Source of the DNA: Paracoccaceae bacterium
Lineage (GTDB): Bacteria; Pseudomonadota; Alphaproteobacteria; Rhodobacterales; Rhodobacteraceae
Assembly (NCBI GenBank): GCA_003551745.1
Contig: PUNI01000049.1
Coordinates: 1 to 16,642 of the forward strand
Length of the DNA stretch: 16,642 nucleotides
Reading direction: 5' to 3'
The first letter of the stretch is position 1. Every line of letters begins with the position of its first letter. Shown here one piece after another: positions 1 to 6,955 of the stretch. The position numbers were made by a program, and so were the translations under genes. The notes below the pieces were generated by a model. It saw only the letters and a program-made list of their open reading frames with translations, was not told where the DNA came from and did no database searches.

Positions 1-877
1 CAGCGGCGTCCTTCGCGGCGACCTCGTGGGTGATCAGACCGGCGAGTGACAGGGCCCCGCATTCCACCAGGGCCCGGGTCGCGGCGAGATCGTCGCGGCT
101 CCACTCCGCGGCGATTCGCAGGCGCGCTTCCTTCATGAAGGCCGGAGGAAACGCAAAGCTGATGGGCTCGGTGTAGAAGCCCGCCAGCACCACCTCGCCA
201 CCCTTGCAGATGCGGGTGATGAGGGTATTCAGGAGCGCCCCGTTTCCGGACGCGTCATAGATGGCGCGATAGTCGCGCCGGGGGTCGTCGTCCGGGTGGA
301 TGACCTCATAGCCCAGAGCGCCGGTGGCGCGGTCGGCGTCGATCTCCCACACGGTGGGCGCAGGCGCCCCGGCGGCGATGGTCAGCCGCGCGAGCAACCG
401 GCCCAGCACGCCGTGCCCCACGATCAGGTCGGGCATCGCCTTGTCGATGCCGGCAATGGCATGGCGGGCGGTGGCCGCCAGCGCCAGCAGCGCGCCCTCG
501 GCCCCGAGGGCGCCGTCGATCCGCGTCACCCGGTCGGCGGCGGTGACGAGCCGCCCGGTGGCGCCGCCGAACAGCCCCTTGACCTCGCCGTAGCAGTTGG
601 CGCCGGGCACGAAGACCCGCTCACCCACCTTGAAGCCGGTGTCGGCGCCGGCCTCGACGACCTCGCCGGCCGATTCGTATCCCGGCACCAGCGGGTAGCC
701 CATGCCCGGAAACGGCGGCATCTCGCCGGACCAGAAGAGCTTTTCGGTGCCCGTGGAGATGCCGGAATGGGTGATCTCGACAACGAGATCGCCAGCCCCT
801 GGCGCGCTGAGCGCAACCCGGTCGAGCGAGAGATCCTGCGGGCCCCTGAGCACGACTGCGGTGGTTTCCAGATCCAT
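1..877 (-). CDS. bchC: BchC, 3-hydroxyethyl bacteriochlorophyllide a dehydrogenase (3' end cut by the window)
   Basis: This enzyme oxidises the 3-hydroxyethyl group of the chlorin ring to 3-acetyl late in bacteriochlorophyll a synthesis. The frame opens with ATG at 877-875, behind a strong ribosome binding site (AGGGAGG, 885-891, 7 nt away), and stays open for 292 codons to the left edge. BchC proteins are usually a little over 310 residues, so only about the last 20 are missing. The protein begins [20 protein letters not shown] and is a medium-chain dehydrogenase-like protein with a nucleotide-binding motif GHGVLG at about residues 154-159. It lies downstream of crtF on the same strand, with its own promoter and two PpsR sites between them. 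This matches the crtEF-bchCXYZ-puf arrangement of Rhodobacter, so bchX should follow off the left edge. Confidence is high from order, length and sequence character. Confidence 0.95.
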   Translation of the reverse strand, partial: MDLETTAVVLRGPQDLSLDRVALSAPGAGDLVVEITHSGISTGTEKLFWSGEMPPFPGMGYPLVPGYESAGEVVEAGADTGFKVGERVFVPGANCYGEVKGLFGGATGRLVTAADRVTRIDGALGAEGALLALAATARHAIAGIDKAMPDLIVGHGVLGRLLARLTIAAGAPAPTVWEIDADRATGALGYEVIHPDDDPRRDYRAIYDASGNGALLNTLITRICKGGEVVLAGFYTEPISFAFPPAFMKEARLRIAAEWSRDDLAATRALVECGALSLAGLITHEVAAKDAA

Positions 878-955
878 CTCGCGCCCTCCCTTCGCCGGAC
901 CCGCGCGCCGGCCCGGGCAGGGCGTCGGAGGCTCACGGGTGCGTCAACGTCTGAG

Positions 956-973
956 TGTCAGTTTAACCTGACA
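956..973. promoter_or_regulatory. PpsR/CrtJ operator, bchC-proximal site
   Basis: TGTCAGTTTAACCTGACA fits the PpsR/CrtJ consensus TGT-N12-ACA exactly. It covers the -10 region of the bchC promoter and lies 8 bp from a second site at 982-999. PpsR/CrtJ is the known aerobic repressor of pigment genes in Rhodobacter. Confidence 0.8.
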
Positions 974-987
974 GTGGGGACTGTCAA
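960..987 (-). promoter_or_regulatory. sigma-70-like promoter of bchC
   Basis: On the minus strand, a perfect -35 hexamer TTGACA (987-982) is followed after 16 nt by TAAACT (965-960), a fair -10. Transcription would start near 953, about 75 nt before the bchC ATG. The -35 lies inside one PpsR palindrome and the -10 inside the other, as expected for a promoter blocked by PpsR. It would give bchC its own transcript in addition to read-through from crtEF. Confidence 0.6.
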
Positions 988-999
988 TGAAAATGGACA
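982..999. promoter_or_regulatory. PpsR/CrtJ operator, crtF-proximal site
   Basis: TGTCAATGAAAATGGACA fits TGT-N12-ACA and contains the -35 hexamer of the bchC promoter. The 8-bp gap to the neighbouring palindrome is the spacing known for cooperative CrtJ binding at the Rhodobacter capsulatus bchC promoter. Confidence 0.8.
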
Positions 1000-1016
1000 G
1001 CTTCGGGTGCGACGTG

Positions 1017-2201
1017 TCAACGCTTTCCGGCAGGCGCCGCGGACGGCTTCTCGGCGGTCACGACGCTGGTCAGGAACGGCCTCCGCGTGGCCGGCGTCGC
1101 GATGCCGGTGAAGCCGGCCGCCGCGAGCCGCCGGGCGATCTCGGACTGCGACCGGACGCGGCCCGTGCGCATGGCCATGCAGTAGAAGGCGAAGTAGACG
1201 TCGGCGGCGCGCTGGGGCCTCGCGCCGCCGGCCATCGGCTCGGAAACGATCAGCCGCCCGCCGGGCGGCAGCGCGGCGAAGGCCTTGCCGAGCAAGGTGG
1301 TGACGGTGGCGTCCTCATGGTCGTAGAGCACACGCACGAGGCTGATCGCATCAGCGCCCGGGGGCAGCGGATCGTCGCGGAAGCTGCCGGCACAGAGCGT
1401 GACCCGGCTGCCGGCGCCCATCGCGAATCCCTCCTCGGCGAAGCGGCGCCGCGCCACCTCGACCACCGGCGGCAGATCGAAGAGCTGCAGGTCCAGCGCC
1501 GGCGCGGCCCGGCCGGCGGCGCGCAGGAAGGCCCCGGTGCCGCCGCCCACATCCATCAGCCGGCGCAGGCCGCGCAGGCTGACGATGCGCAGCGTCTCCT
1601 CCGCCACCAGGCCCTGGCTTTCCTCCATCAGCGCCGAATAGCGCGCGGTGATCTCGGGGTCGACGGCACCGGCGGCGCCGAAGACATAGGGCCAGAAGCG
1701 CGCAAGTTCGGTGTCGGCCTCCCCGCGCAGCACCGCCAGCGGATCGCCCATGTCGCGGTAGAAGGCGCCGTGGTGGCGGATCATCTCGCACAGCCCCGGG
1801 ACGCCCAGCAGCGCCGCGCCGCGCTGCGCGGTGCGGTAGCGGCCGTCGCGGAGCCGCTCGAGCAGCTTCAGCGCCACGCCGGCGTCGAGCAGCGCGGCCA
1901 TGCGCTGTTCGGGCACCCCGTGGCGGACGGCGAGCGCCTCGGCCGGGCGGGGCGTCTCGAGAAGCTCGGCCGGCAGGTCGAGCTCGACCAGCGCCAGCAG
2001 CACCTGGCTGTGCACGAAACCCGCGACCAGATCGAAGAGCGCCTCGCCTTCGGCGCGCGCGATGCCGCGGGTCAGGGGAAAGCGGCTGGCCCAGCTCTGG
2101 AAGCGCGGCGCGGCGATCAGCCGGTTGCGCCAGGCCGCGAAGCCGCCGCGCAGGCCGCCGGCGCGGCGCGGCAGCACGCCGGCCCCGATGCCCTCAGGCA
2201 C
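1017..2201 (-). CDS. crtF: CrtF, demethylspheroidene / hydroxyneurosporene O-methyltransferase
   Basis: CrtF transfers a methyl group from S-adenosylmethionine to the 1-hydroxyl of acyclic carotenoids, giving the methoxy group of spheroidene. The 394-residue product matches the family length. It has an N-terminal dimerisation region and a class I methyltransferase domain with the SAM motif DVGGGTG at residues 217-223, and [14 protein letters not shown] just after it is typical of the family. The start is GTG at 2201-2199, overlapping the crtE stop (TGA, 2196-2194) by 8 nt. No good ribosome binding site precedes it, so translation is probably coupled to crtE. The next in-frame Met is far inside the conserved domain. 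The stop at 1017-1019 lies 18 nt from the first PpsR site of the bchC promoter. Confidence 0.93.
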   Translation of the reverse strand: MPEGIGAGVLPRRAGGLRGGFAAWRNRLIAAPRFQSWASRFPLTRGIARAEGEALFDLVAGFVHSQVLLALVELDLPAELLETPRPAEALAVRHGVPEQRMAALLDAGVALKLLERLRDGRYRTAQRGAALLGVPGLCEMIRHHGAFYRDMGDPLAVLRGEADTELARFWPYVFGAAGAVDPEITARYSALMEESQGLVAEETLRIVSLRGLRRLMDVGGGTGAFLRAAGRAAPALDLQLFDLPPVVEVARRRFAEEGFAMGAGSRVTLCAGSFRDDPLPPGADAISLVRVLYDHEDATVTTLLGKAFAALPPGGRLIVSEPMAGGARPQRAADVYFAFYCMAMRTGRVRSQSEIARRLAAAGFTGIATPATRRPFLTSVVTAEKPSAAPAGKR

Positions 2202-3063
2202 GGCTTCGGACAGGGGCGACCGGGGTCAGCCGTTCGGCCTGGGCGCGCACCATCTGCGCCAGCATCGCCTCGCCCGGGCAGGACGGGATCGAGGAGATCG
2301 CGCCGCCAAGGATGTCCTTGAGCCGCCGGACCGCCCCCTCGACGCCGTATTCCAGCACCGCGTTCGGCCGGCCGTTGACCGCATCCTGCCCCACCGGCTT
2401 GCCGAGCGACTCGCGATCGCCGAGCGCGTCGCGCAGGTCGTCGGCCACCTGGAAGGCCTCGCCGATGCGGGCGCCCAGCTCTTCCCAGGGCTCGGCCTCC
2501 TGCCCGGCGGCGATGGCGCCCATCTGGGTGGCGGCGATGAAGAGCGCCCCGGTCTTGGCCTTGTGATAGGCCGAAAGATCCACCTTCGCCTCGCTCTCCC
2601 AGCCCTGGCCGGCGCAGATCCCGCGCGGGCAGCCGGTGCGCTGCGCCAGCGTCAGCACCAGCTGCGCGGCGCGCACCGGCTCGTGATGGGCGGCGCGGCC
2701 CAGCACCTCGAAGGCCAGCACGATCAGGCTGTCGCCGGTCAGCAGCGCCAGCGGCTCGCCGAAGGCGCGATGCACCGCAGGCTTGCCGCGGCGGATGTCG
2801 GCATCGTCGAAACAGGGCATGTCGTCATGCACCAGCGAGGCGCAGTGGATCAGTTCCAGCGCCGCGGCGGCGGCATCCGACACCGCCGGCCTGTCGTCGC
2901 CGCAGGCCGTCGCCACCGCCATCAGGATGGTCGGGCGGATACGCGCGCCGCCCGGCGTCACCGCATAATGCAGCGCCGAGGCGAGCCGGGGCGGGGCCGA
3001 GCCCTCCTGCGCCCGGCCGACGGCGGATTGCAGGGCGGCTTCGATGCGGTCGGCGAGCGGCAT
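2194..3063 (-). CDS. crtE: CrtE, geranylgeranyl diphosphate synthase
   Basis: CrtE condenses isopentenyl diphosphate with allylic diphosphates to make geranylgeranyl diphosphate, the C20 precursor of carotenoids and of the bacteriochlorophyll tail. The 289-residue product is a trans-prenyltransferase with both Mg-binding aspartate motifs: DDMPCFDD at residues 80-87 and DDLRD at 208-212. The GGARIRP motif near residue 38 is also present. ATG at 3063-3061 is chosen because AGGAGA (3074-3069) sits 5 nt upstream; a longer frame reaches 3114 but would run into a PpsR operator. It is the first gene of the minus-strand crtE-crtF(-bchC) operon and is transcribed away from crtD. Confidence 0.94.
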   Translation of the reverse strand: MPLADRIEAALQSAVGRAQEGSAPPRLASALHYAVTPGGARIRPTILMAVATACGDDRPAVSDAAAAALELIHCASLVHDDMPCFDDADIRRGKPAVHRAFGEPLALLTGDSLIVLAFEVLGRAAHHEPVRAAQLVLTLAQRTGCPRGICAGQGWESEAKVDLSAYHKAKTGALFIAATQMGAIAAGQEAEPWEELGARIGEAFQVADDLRDALGDRESLGKPVGQDAVNGRPNAVLEYGVEGAVRRLKDILGGAISSIPSCPGEAMLAQMVRAQAERLTPVAPVRSRA

Positions 3064-3108
3064 GCGGGTCTCCTGCGACAACGGGTCGGACCGGTTCCGC
3101 CAGGCAGC

Positions 3109-3126
3109 TGTCATTTTTGCCTGACA
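3109..3126. promoter_or_regulatory. PpsR/CrtJ operator, crtE side
   Basis: TGTCATTTTTGCCTGACA fits TGT-N12-ACA in the divergent crtE/crtD control region. It is one of a pair, 6 bp from the site at 3133-3150, and overlaps a candidate crtD -35 (TTGCCT, 3117-3122). Confidence 0.78.
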
Positions 3127-3145
3127 GATAGTTGTAAATCAGAAT
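3117..3145 (+). promoter_or_regulatory. candidate sigma-70 promoter for crtD
   Basis: TTGCCT (3117-3122) and CAGAAT (3140-3145) are 17 nt apart, and each matches four of six consensus bases. Both hexamers lie within PpsR palindromes, so binding would block the polymerase. On the other strand, a possible crtE -35 is TTGACT (3169-3164), but its -10 partner (CATTCT) is poor. Confidence 0.35.
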
Positions 3146-3150
3146 GGACA
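3133..3150. promoter_or_regulatory. PpsR/CrtJ operator, crtD side
   Basis: TGTAAATCAGAATGGACA fits TGT-N12-ACA, with less symmetric inner bases than the other sites. It covers a candidate crtD -10 (CAGAAT, 3140-3145) and is followed by a perfect 10-bp palindrome AGTCTAGACT at 3150-3159. Confidence 0.7.
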
Positions 3151-3188
3151 GTCTAGACTGCCAAGTCAATCGCAGATGACGGGCGCAG

Positions 3189-4775
3189 ATGGCCGCAAGC
3201 GAAGAAAACGTGCTGGTGATCGGCGCCGGGCTGGGCGGGCTGGCGGCGGCGCTGCGGCTGGCCCATGCCGGCTGCGCGGTGACCGTGCTGGAGCGCCATG
3301 CGGGCCCGGGCGGCAAGATGCGCACCCTGCCCTCGCCCGCCGGCCCGGTGGACACCGGCCCGACGGTGATGACGATGCGCTGGGTCTTCGACGCCCTCTT
3401 CGCCGAGGTCGGCGCGCGGCTGGAGGACCATCTGACGCTGCACGCCGAATCGCTGCTGGCCCGGCACTGGTGGCCGGATGGCGCCTGTCTCGATCTGCAC
3501 GCCGATGCGGAGGCGAGCGCGGCGGCGATCCGCGATTTCGCCGGCCCGCGTGCGGAGGCCGAGTTCCAGGCCTTCGATGCCGAGGCGGCCGCCCTCTTCG
3601 CGGCCTTCGACGCGCCGATGATGCAGGCCCCCCGCCCGGCCTTCGGCCGACTGGCCGCCGCCGTCCTCGCCCGCCCGGCGCTGATCGGCCCGATGGCGCC
3701 CTTCGCAACGCTGGCCGGCCGGCTGGCGCGGCGCTTCTCGGACCCGCGGCTGCGCCAGCTCTTCGGTCGCTACGCCACCTATGTCGGCGGCTCGCCCTAT
3801 GCCGCGCCGGCGGTGCTGGCGCTGATCTGGCACGCCGAGGCCCGCGGGGTCTGGCGCGTCGAGGGTGGGATGCACCGGGTGGCGCAGGCGCTTGAGCGGC
3901 TTGCCGCGGCAAAGGGCGCCAGCTTCCAGTACAACGCCCATGTGGCGCGGATCGAGACCCGGGACGGCCGGGCCAGCGGCGTGGTGCTGGCAGACGGCCG
4001 CCGCCTGCCGGCCCGGGCCATCGTCTTCAACGGCGATCCCGCGGCGCTGGAGCGCGGGCTTCTGGGCGCCGACGCGCGGCGCGCGGTGCCGGCGGGCGCG
4101 GTGCGCCCGCGCAGCCTGTCTGCGCAGGTCTGGGCCTTCGCAGCACGACCGTCAGGACCCGATCTGGCGCATCACAACGTCTTCTTCGGCGCCGACCCGC
4201 ATCGCGAGTTCGACCCGATCGCGGCCGGCCGGCTGCCGGATGAGCCCACGCTTTACGTCTGCGCCCAGGATCGGGGCTGCGGCACCGCCCCGCCCGATCT
4301 GGAGCGGTTCGAGATCATCATGAACGCCCCGCCGCTGGCAGAGGGCCGCGCGAGGGAGGATGACGGGACATGTCGGATGCCGGATTTCCAGGACCGGGTC
4401 TTCGGGGGGCTCGCCCGATCCGGATTGACCTTCGATCCCTTGCCGCAGGCACCGGCGCTGACCACCCCGGCGGGGTTCGAGGCGCTGTTTCCCGGCACGG
4501 ACGGTTCACTCTACGGGCGGAGCCCACATGGGCTGACGGCGTCGCTCAGAAGGCCGACAGCCCGCTCCTGCCTGCCTGGGCTCTACCTCGCGGGCGGGGG
4601 AGCGCATCCGGGGGCAGGCATTCCCATGGCCACCCTCTCCGGGAAGCACGCGGCCGCGGCGACGCTGGGCGACCTTGCTTCGACATCGACGTCCCCCCGA
4701 ACGGCTATGCCTGGTGGTATGTCGACGCCATCTCGGACTGTGGCAGCCGCGCCATCTCCATCATCGCCTTCATAG
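3189..4775 (+). CDS. crtD: CrtD, hydroxyneurosporene desaturase (methoxyneurosporene dehydrogenase)
   Basis: CrtD is an FAD-dependent desaturase that introduces the 3,4 double bond into hydroxylated neurosporene on the way to spheroidene. The product has an N-terminal dinucleotide-binding motif GAGLGG at residues 12-17 and the carotenoid-desaturase C-terminal signature LPGLYLAGGGAHPGAGIPMA near residues 461-480. The frame is 528 residues. Family-like sequence ends near residue 498, and the last ~30 residues are a low-complexity Ser/Thr/Pro/Ala tail that exists because crtC is read in another frame of the same DNA. ATG at 3189 is the first usable start; its ribosome binding site is weak. The stop TAG is at 4773-4775, inside crtC. 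It is divergent from crtE and is controlled from the PpsR region upstream. Confidence 0.93.
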   Translation: MAASEENVLVIGAGLGGLAAALRLAHAGCAVTVLERHAGPGGKMRTLPSPAGPVDTGPTVMTMRWVFDALFAEVGARLEDHLTLHAESLLARHWWPDGACLDLHADAEASAAAIRDFAGPRAEAEFQAFDAEAAALFAAFDAPMMQAPRPAFGRLAAAVLARPALIGPMAPFATLAGRLARRFSDPRLRQLFGRYATYVGGSPYAAPAVLALIWHAEARGVWRVEGGMHRVAQALERLAAAKGASFQYNAHVARIETRDGRASGVVLADGRRLPARAIVFNGDPAALERGLLGADARRAVPAGAVRPRSLSAQVWAFAARPSGPDLAHHNVFFGADPHREFDPIAAGRLPDEPTLYVCAQDRGCGTAPPDLERFEIIMNAPPLAEGRAREDDGTCRMPDFQDRVFGGLARSGLTFDPLPQAPALTTPAGFEALFPGTDGSLYGRSPHGLTASLRRPTARSCLPGLYLAGGGAHPGAGIPMATLSGKHAAAATLGDLASTSTSPRTAMPGGMSTPSRTVAAAPSPSSPS

Positions 4776-5617
4776 GCTCGGTCTTCTCTCCCTGGTATCG
4801 CTGGTCGGGGCGCCGCAACCCGGCCGATCACTGCTGCATCAACGTCGTCACCTACGGCCGCGGCGGGCGCTGGACGATGACCGACCGCGGCGAGGCCGCG
4901 CTCAGGCTCTCGGCCGACGAGATGCGGGTGGGCCCCTCGCGCCTGGCGTGGCAGGCCGGTCGGCTGGTGGTGGAGTTCGACGAGGCGACCCTGCCCCACC
5001 CCGGCCGGCTGCGCGGGCGCGTGGTGGTCACCCCTTCGGCGATCACCTCGGCGGAACTGCCGCTGGCGCCCGACGGCAGCCATGTCTGGCGGCCCTTCGC
5101 CCCGGTGGCGCGGGTGCAGGTCGAGATCGACCGGCCGGGATGGACATGGGCCGGCCACGGCTATTTCGACGCGAATTTCGGCACCGCCGCTCTGGAGGAC
5201 GATTTCCGCTACTGGACCTGGGGGCGCTTTCCGACCCGCCCCGGCACGCGCGAGGAGGGCGCGGTCTGCTTCTACGACGCGATCCGGCGCGACGGCTCGG
5301 AGCTTGGCGTCGGCGTGCTGTTCGACGCGGCAGGGCAGGCCCGCGCCATCCAGCCGCCACCCAAGGCGCCCTTTTCGCGCTCGCTCTGGGCGGTGCGGCG
5401 CGAGACGCGGGCCGACGCCGGCTACAGGCCGAGACAGGTGAAGGCGATGCTGGATGCGCCCTTCTACACCCGCTCGGCGGTGCGCACGAAATTCGCTGGC
5501 GAGGAGACGGTGGGCGTACACGAGGCGCTCGATCTCGACCGCTTCGCCTCGCCTTGGCTGAAGCCGATGCTCGCCGTGAAGGTGCCGCGCCGCAAGCGCT
5601 GGCGCTGGGACGACTGA
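4679..5617 (+). CDS. crtC: CrtC, acyclic carotenoid 1,2-hydratase (start codon unresolved)
   Basis: CrtC adds water across the 1,2 double bond of neurosporene, giving the 1-hydroxyl later methylated by CrtF. Family-like sequence begins at about 4679 with FDIDVPPNGYAWWYVDA, continues through IAFIGSVFSPWYRWSGRR and GHGYFDANFGTAALEDDF, and ends at TGA 5615-5617. This is about 312 residues, close to the family length. The given start is where homology begins, not a proven codon. Between the distant ATG at 4370, deep inside crtD, and the ATG at 4877, inside the conserved domain, this frame has no ATG, GTG or TTG. The protein may therefore start at a rare codon: ATC 4760 or 4763, or ATA 4772, which overlaps the crtD stop. 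It may instead arise by frameshift from crtD. Function is confident, the start is not. Confidence 0.85.
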   Translation, partial: FDIDVPPNGYAWWYVDAISDCGSRAISIIAFIGSVFSPWYRWSGRRNPADHCCINVVTYGRGGRWTMTDRGEAALRLSADEMRVGPSRLAWQAGRLVVEFDEATLPHPGRLRGRVVVTPSAITSAELPLAPDGSHVWRPFAPVARVQVEIDRPGWTWAGHGYFDANFGTAALEDDFRYWTWGRFPTRPGTREEGAVCFYDAIRRDGSELGVGVLFDAAGQARAIQPPPKAPFSRSLWAVRRETRADAGYRPRQVKAMLDAPFYTRSAVRTKFAGEETVGVHEALDLDRFASPWLKPMLAVKVPRRKRWRWDD

Positions 5618-5700
5618 GCCCCGACTGATCCCCGCTTGAGCCGCGCCGCCGCCCGTTTGCATGGAACCGGCCCTGCCCCGGCCTCGTTGACTTGGTGAGC

Positions 5701-5718
5701 GGGCGGCAGATGCCGCCC
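5701..5718. repeat. 8-bp-arm inverted repeat downstream of crtC
   Basis: GGGCGGCA and TGCCGCCC face each other across 2 nt, so as RNA this would be a 7-bp stem with a 4-nt loop. It lies 84 nt after the crtC stop and is followed by AAATTCACTTT rather than a clean T run. It could be a weak terminator, an mRNA-stabilising 3' structure for crtDC, or an operator for the small gene that follows. Confidence 0.45.
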
Positions 5719-5734
5719 AAATTCACTTTGGCCA

Positions 5735-5759
5735 GGCCGCGTTTCGAGTTGGCGCGGCC
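5735..5759 (+). promoter_or_regulatory. stem-loop directly upstream of the ribosome binding site of the small membrane gene
   Basis: GGCCGCG (5735-5741) pairs perfectly with CGCGGCC (5753-5759) around an 11-nt loop. The stem ends 3 nt before AGGAG (5763-5767). It could keep the ribosome binding site open or form a 5' stabilising structure. No convincing promoter -10 was found in 5618-5774. Confidence 0.4.
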
Positions 5760-5774
5760 GGAAGGAGATTGTTG

Positions 5775-5954
5775 ATGGACACCACCACCCTGATCGGCGT
5801 TCTGGCCTTCGGAACCATGTTCGCGGTGCTGGTCTTCGCCTACCGCAGCAATATCGAGATCGAACAACGGCGTGTGGAGAAGAAGCGGAAATCGACCCTT
5901 GCCGCCGACGCGCCCGACACCACGCCGCCGGGCGTCAAGCCGGTGGATACCTGA
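5775..5954 (+). CDS. small single-span membrane protein, function unknown
   Basis: I do not recognise this 59-residue protein. It has one predicted membrane segment at about residues 5-23 (LIGVLAFGTMFAVLVFAY). A highly basic, possibly helical stretch with RRVEKKRK follows, then a Thr/Pro-rich tail. The charge pattern predicts the C-terminus in the cytoplasm. ATG at 5775 is chosen because AGGAG (5763-5767) lies 7 nt upstream; two TTG codons just before it are less likely starts. Coding is supported by the good ribosome binding site and a protein of sensible composition. It follows crtC on the same strand by 157 nt and faces bchO, with a strong hairpin in between. Its position suggests a membrane or photosystem-associated role, but that is inference only. 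Confidence 0.72.
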   Translation: MDTTTLIGVLAFGTMFAVLVFAYRSNIEIEQRRVEKKRKSTLAADAPDTTPPGVKPVDT

Positions 5955-5982
5955 TCCGGCGCTTTCGGTCGGATCCATGCTT

Positions 5983-6003
5983 GGGGCGGCGTATTGCCGC
6001 CCC
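5983..6003. terminator. hairpin between convergent genes, possible bidirectional terminator
   Basis: GGGGCGGC and GCCGCCCC form a perfect 8-bp stem with a 5-nt loop (GTATT). It lies 28 nt after the small membrane gene and 47 nt after the bchO stop on the other strand. Only short T-rich stretches flank it, so intrinsic termination is plausible but not certain. Confidence 0.55.
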
Positions 6004-6050
6004 TGTTGCATGCGATCCCGTCCTTGCAGCGCGTGATCGCCGGGGGACGC

Positions 6051-6950
6051 TCAGGTCGCGGCCGTGGGAGCGCCCATGCCCTGATCTGCAAGAAAGGCGC
6101 GAATGGCCGCAGCGGTCTGTGCCGGCACCTCCTCGTGCATCAGATGGCCGTGGGGCGGGTCGTTCGTCCAGATGGCGGCCGGCATCCGCGCGGCGGCACG
6201 TTCGGAGGTGGCAGGCGGCACCGCGCTGTCACGGCCCCCGGTGAGAAAGAGCGTGGGCACCGCGATCCGCGGCAGGCTGGCGATCAGCGGGTCGAGATCC
6301 CACTGCGCCATCATCGCCAGCGTTCCGTCCACATGGGCGCGATCGGCGAGCAGGCTGCGATAGAGCGACACCCCGCGCGCATCGAGCCGGCTGCCGGTCG
6401 ACTGGATCAGCGCGCGCACGCTGGCCTCGCTGGAGGCTGTTCGGGAAAACAGCGTCGCCGTGAAGGGATTGAGCGCCAGCACCTTGGCCATCAGCGGGAA
6501 CAGCCAGCCCGCCATGCCCCGGAACTTGCCGAGCGCGGCGTTCAGCCCCACCACCGCCCTCGGCGGCCCGGGTAGCAGCTCGGCCAGCCGCAACGCGAGC
6601 GCGCCCCCCGCCGAATGGCCGATCAGCGCATCGGGCGCGCGGTGCTCGTGGGCCATCAGCGCCGCCAGATCCTCGGCCATCGCATCGATGCCCAGCCGCA
6701 GCCGGCTGCCGGCCCGGCTGAAGCCCTGCCCTGGAAGATCCACCGCAAGCACGCGGTAGTCGCGGGCAAGCTCGGGCATGAGGTCGCGCCAGCTGTGGGT
6801 AGCGCCGCCCGCCCCGTGCAGCAGCAGAAGCGTGGGCACATCGGCGCCGGGCGGGGCCATTTCCTGCAGGTGCCAGCGGTGCGGACGGCAGGCGACAAAG
6901 CGGCTCGCGGCATGGTTGGGCCAGTGGGCGCCGTCGCGCTCCCAGTCCAC
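6051..6950 (-). CDS. bchO: BchO, alpha/beta hydrolase-fold protein linked to Mg-chelatase
   Basis: BchO is the hydrolase-fold protein regularly encoded with bchI and bchD. It is assumed to assist magnesium chelation in bacteriochlorophyll synthesis, but its reaction is not established. The 299-residue product has an oxyanion-type HGAGG at residues 45-49, the nucleophile elbow GHSAGG with Ser113, and a late histidine in PPHGHLMHEE. A catalytic triad therefore looks possible. The start is GTG at 6950-6948; GGAG at the very end of bchD, 8 nt upstream, serves as the ribosome binding site. It begins 5 nt after the bchD stop and is the last gene of the crtA-bchI-bchD-bchO operon. The stop is TGA at 6051-6053. 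Confidence 0.92.
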   Translation of the reverse strand: MDWERDGAHWPNHAASRFVACRPHRWHLQEMAPPGADVPTLLLLHGAGGATHSWRDLMPELARDYRVLAVDLPGQGFSRAGSRLRLGIDAMAEDLAALMAHEHRAPDALIGHSAGGALALRLAELLPGPPRAVVGLNAALGKFRGMAGWLFPLMAKVLALNPFTATLFSRTASSEASVRALIQSTGSRLDARGVSLYRSLLADRAHVDGTLAMMAQWDLDPLIASLPRIAVPTLFLTGGRDSAVPPATSERAAARMPAAIWTNDPPHGHLMHEEVPAQTAAAIRAFLADQGMGAPTAAT

Positions 6951-6955
6951 GCCGG

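Noticed and set aside
3064..3114. Longer CrtE start at 3114
   Set aside because: The extension is not family-like and overlaps a PpsR operator; the ATG at 3063 has a good ribosome binding site.
4370..4678. ATG at 4370 as the crtC start
   Set aside because: It would overlap crtD by about 400 nt and add an Arg/Gly-rich, non-family N-terminus where the CrtD frame is clearly the real one.
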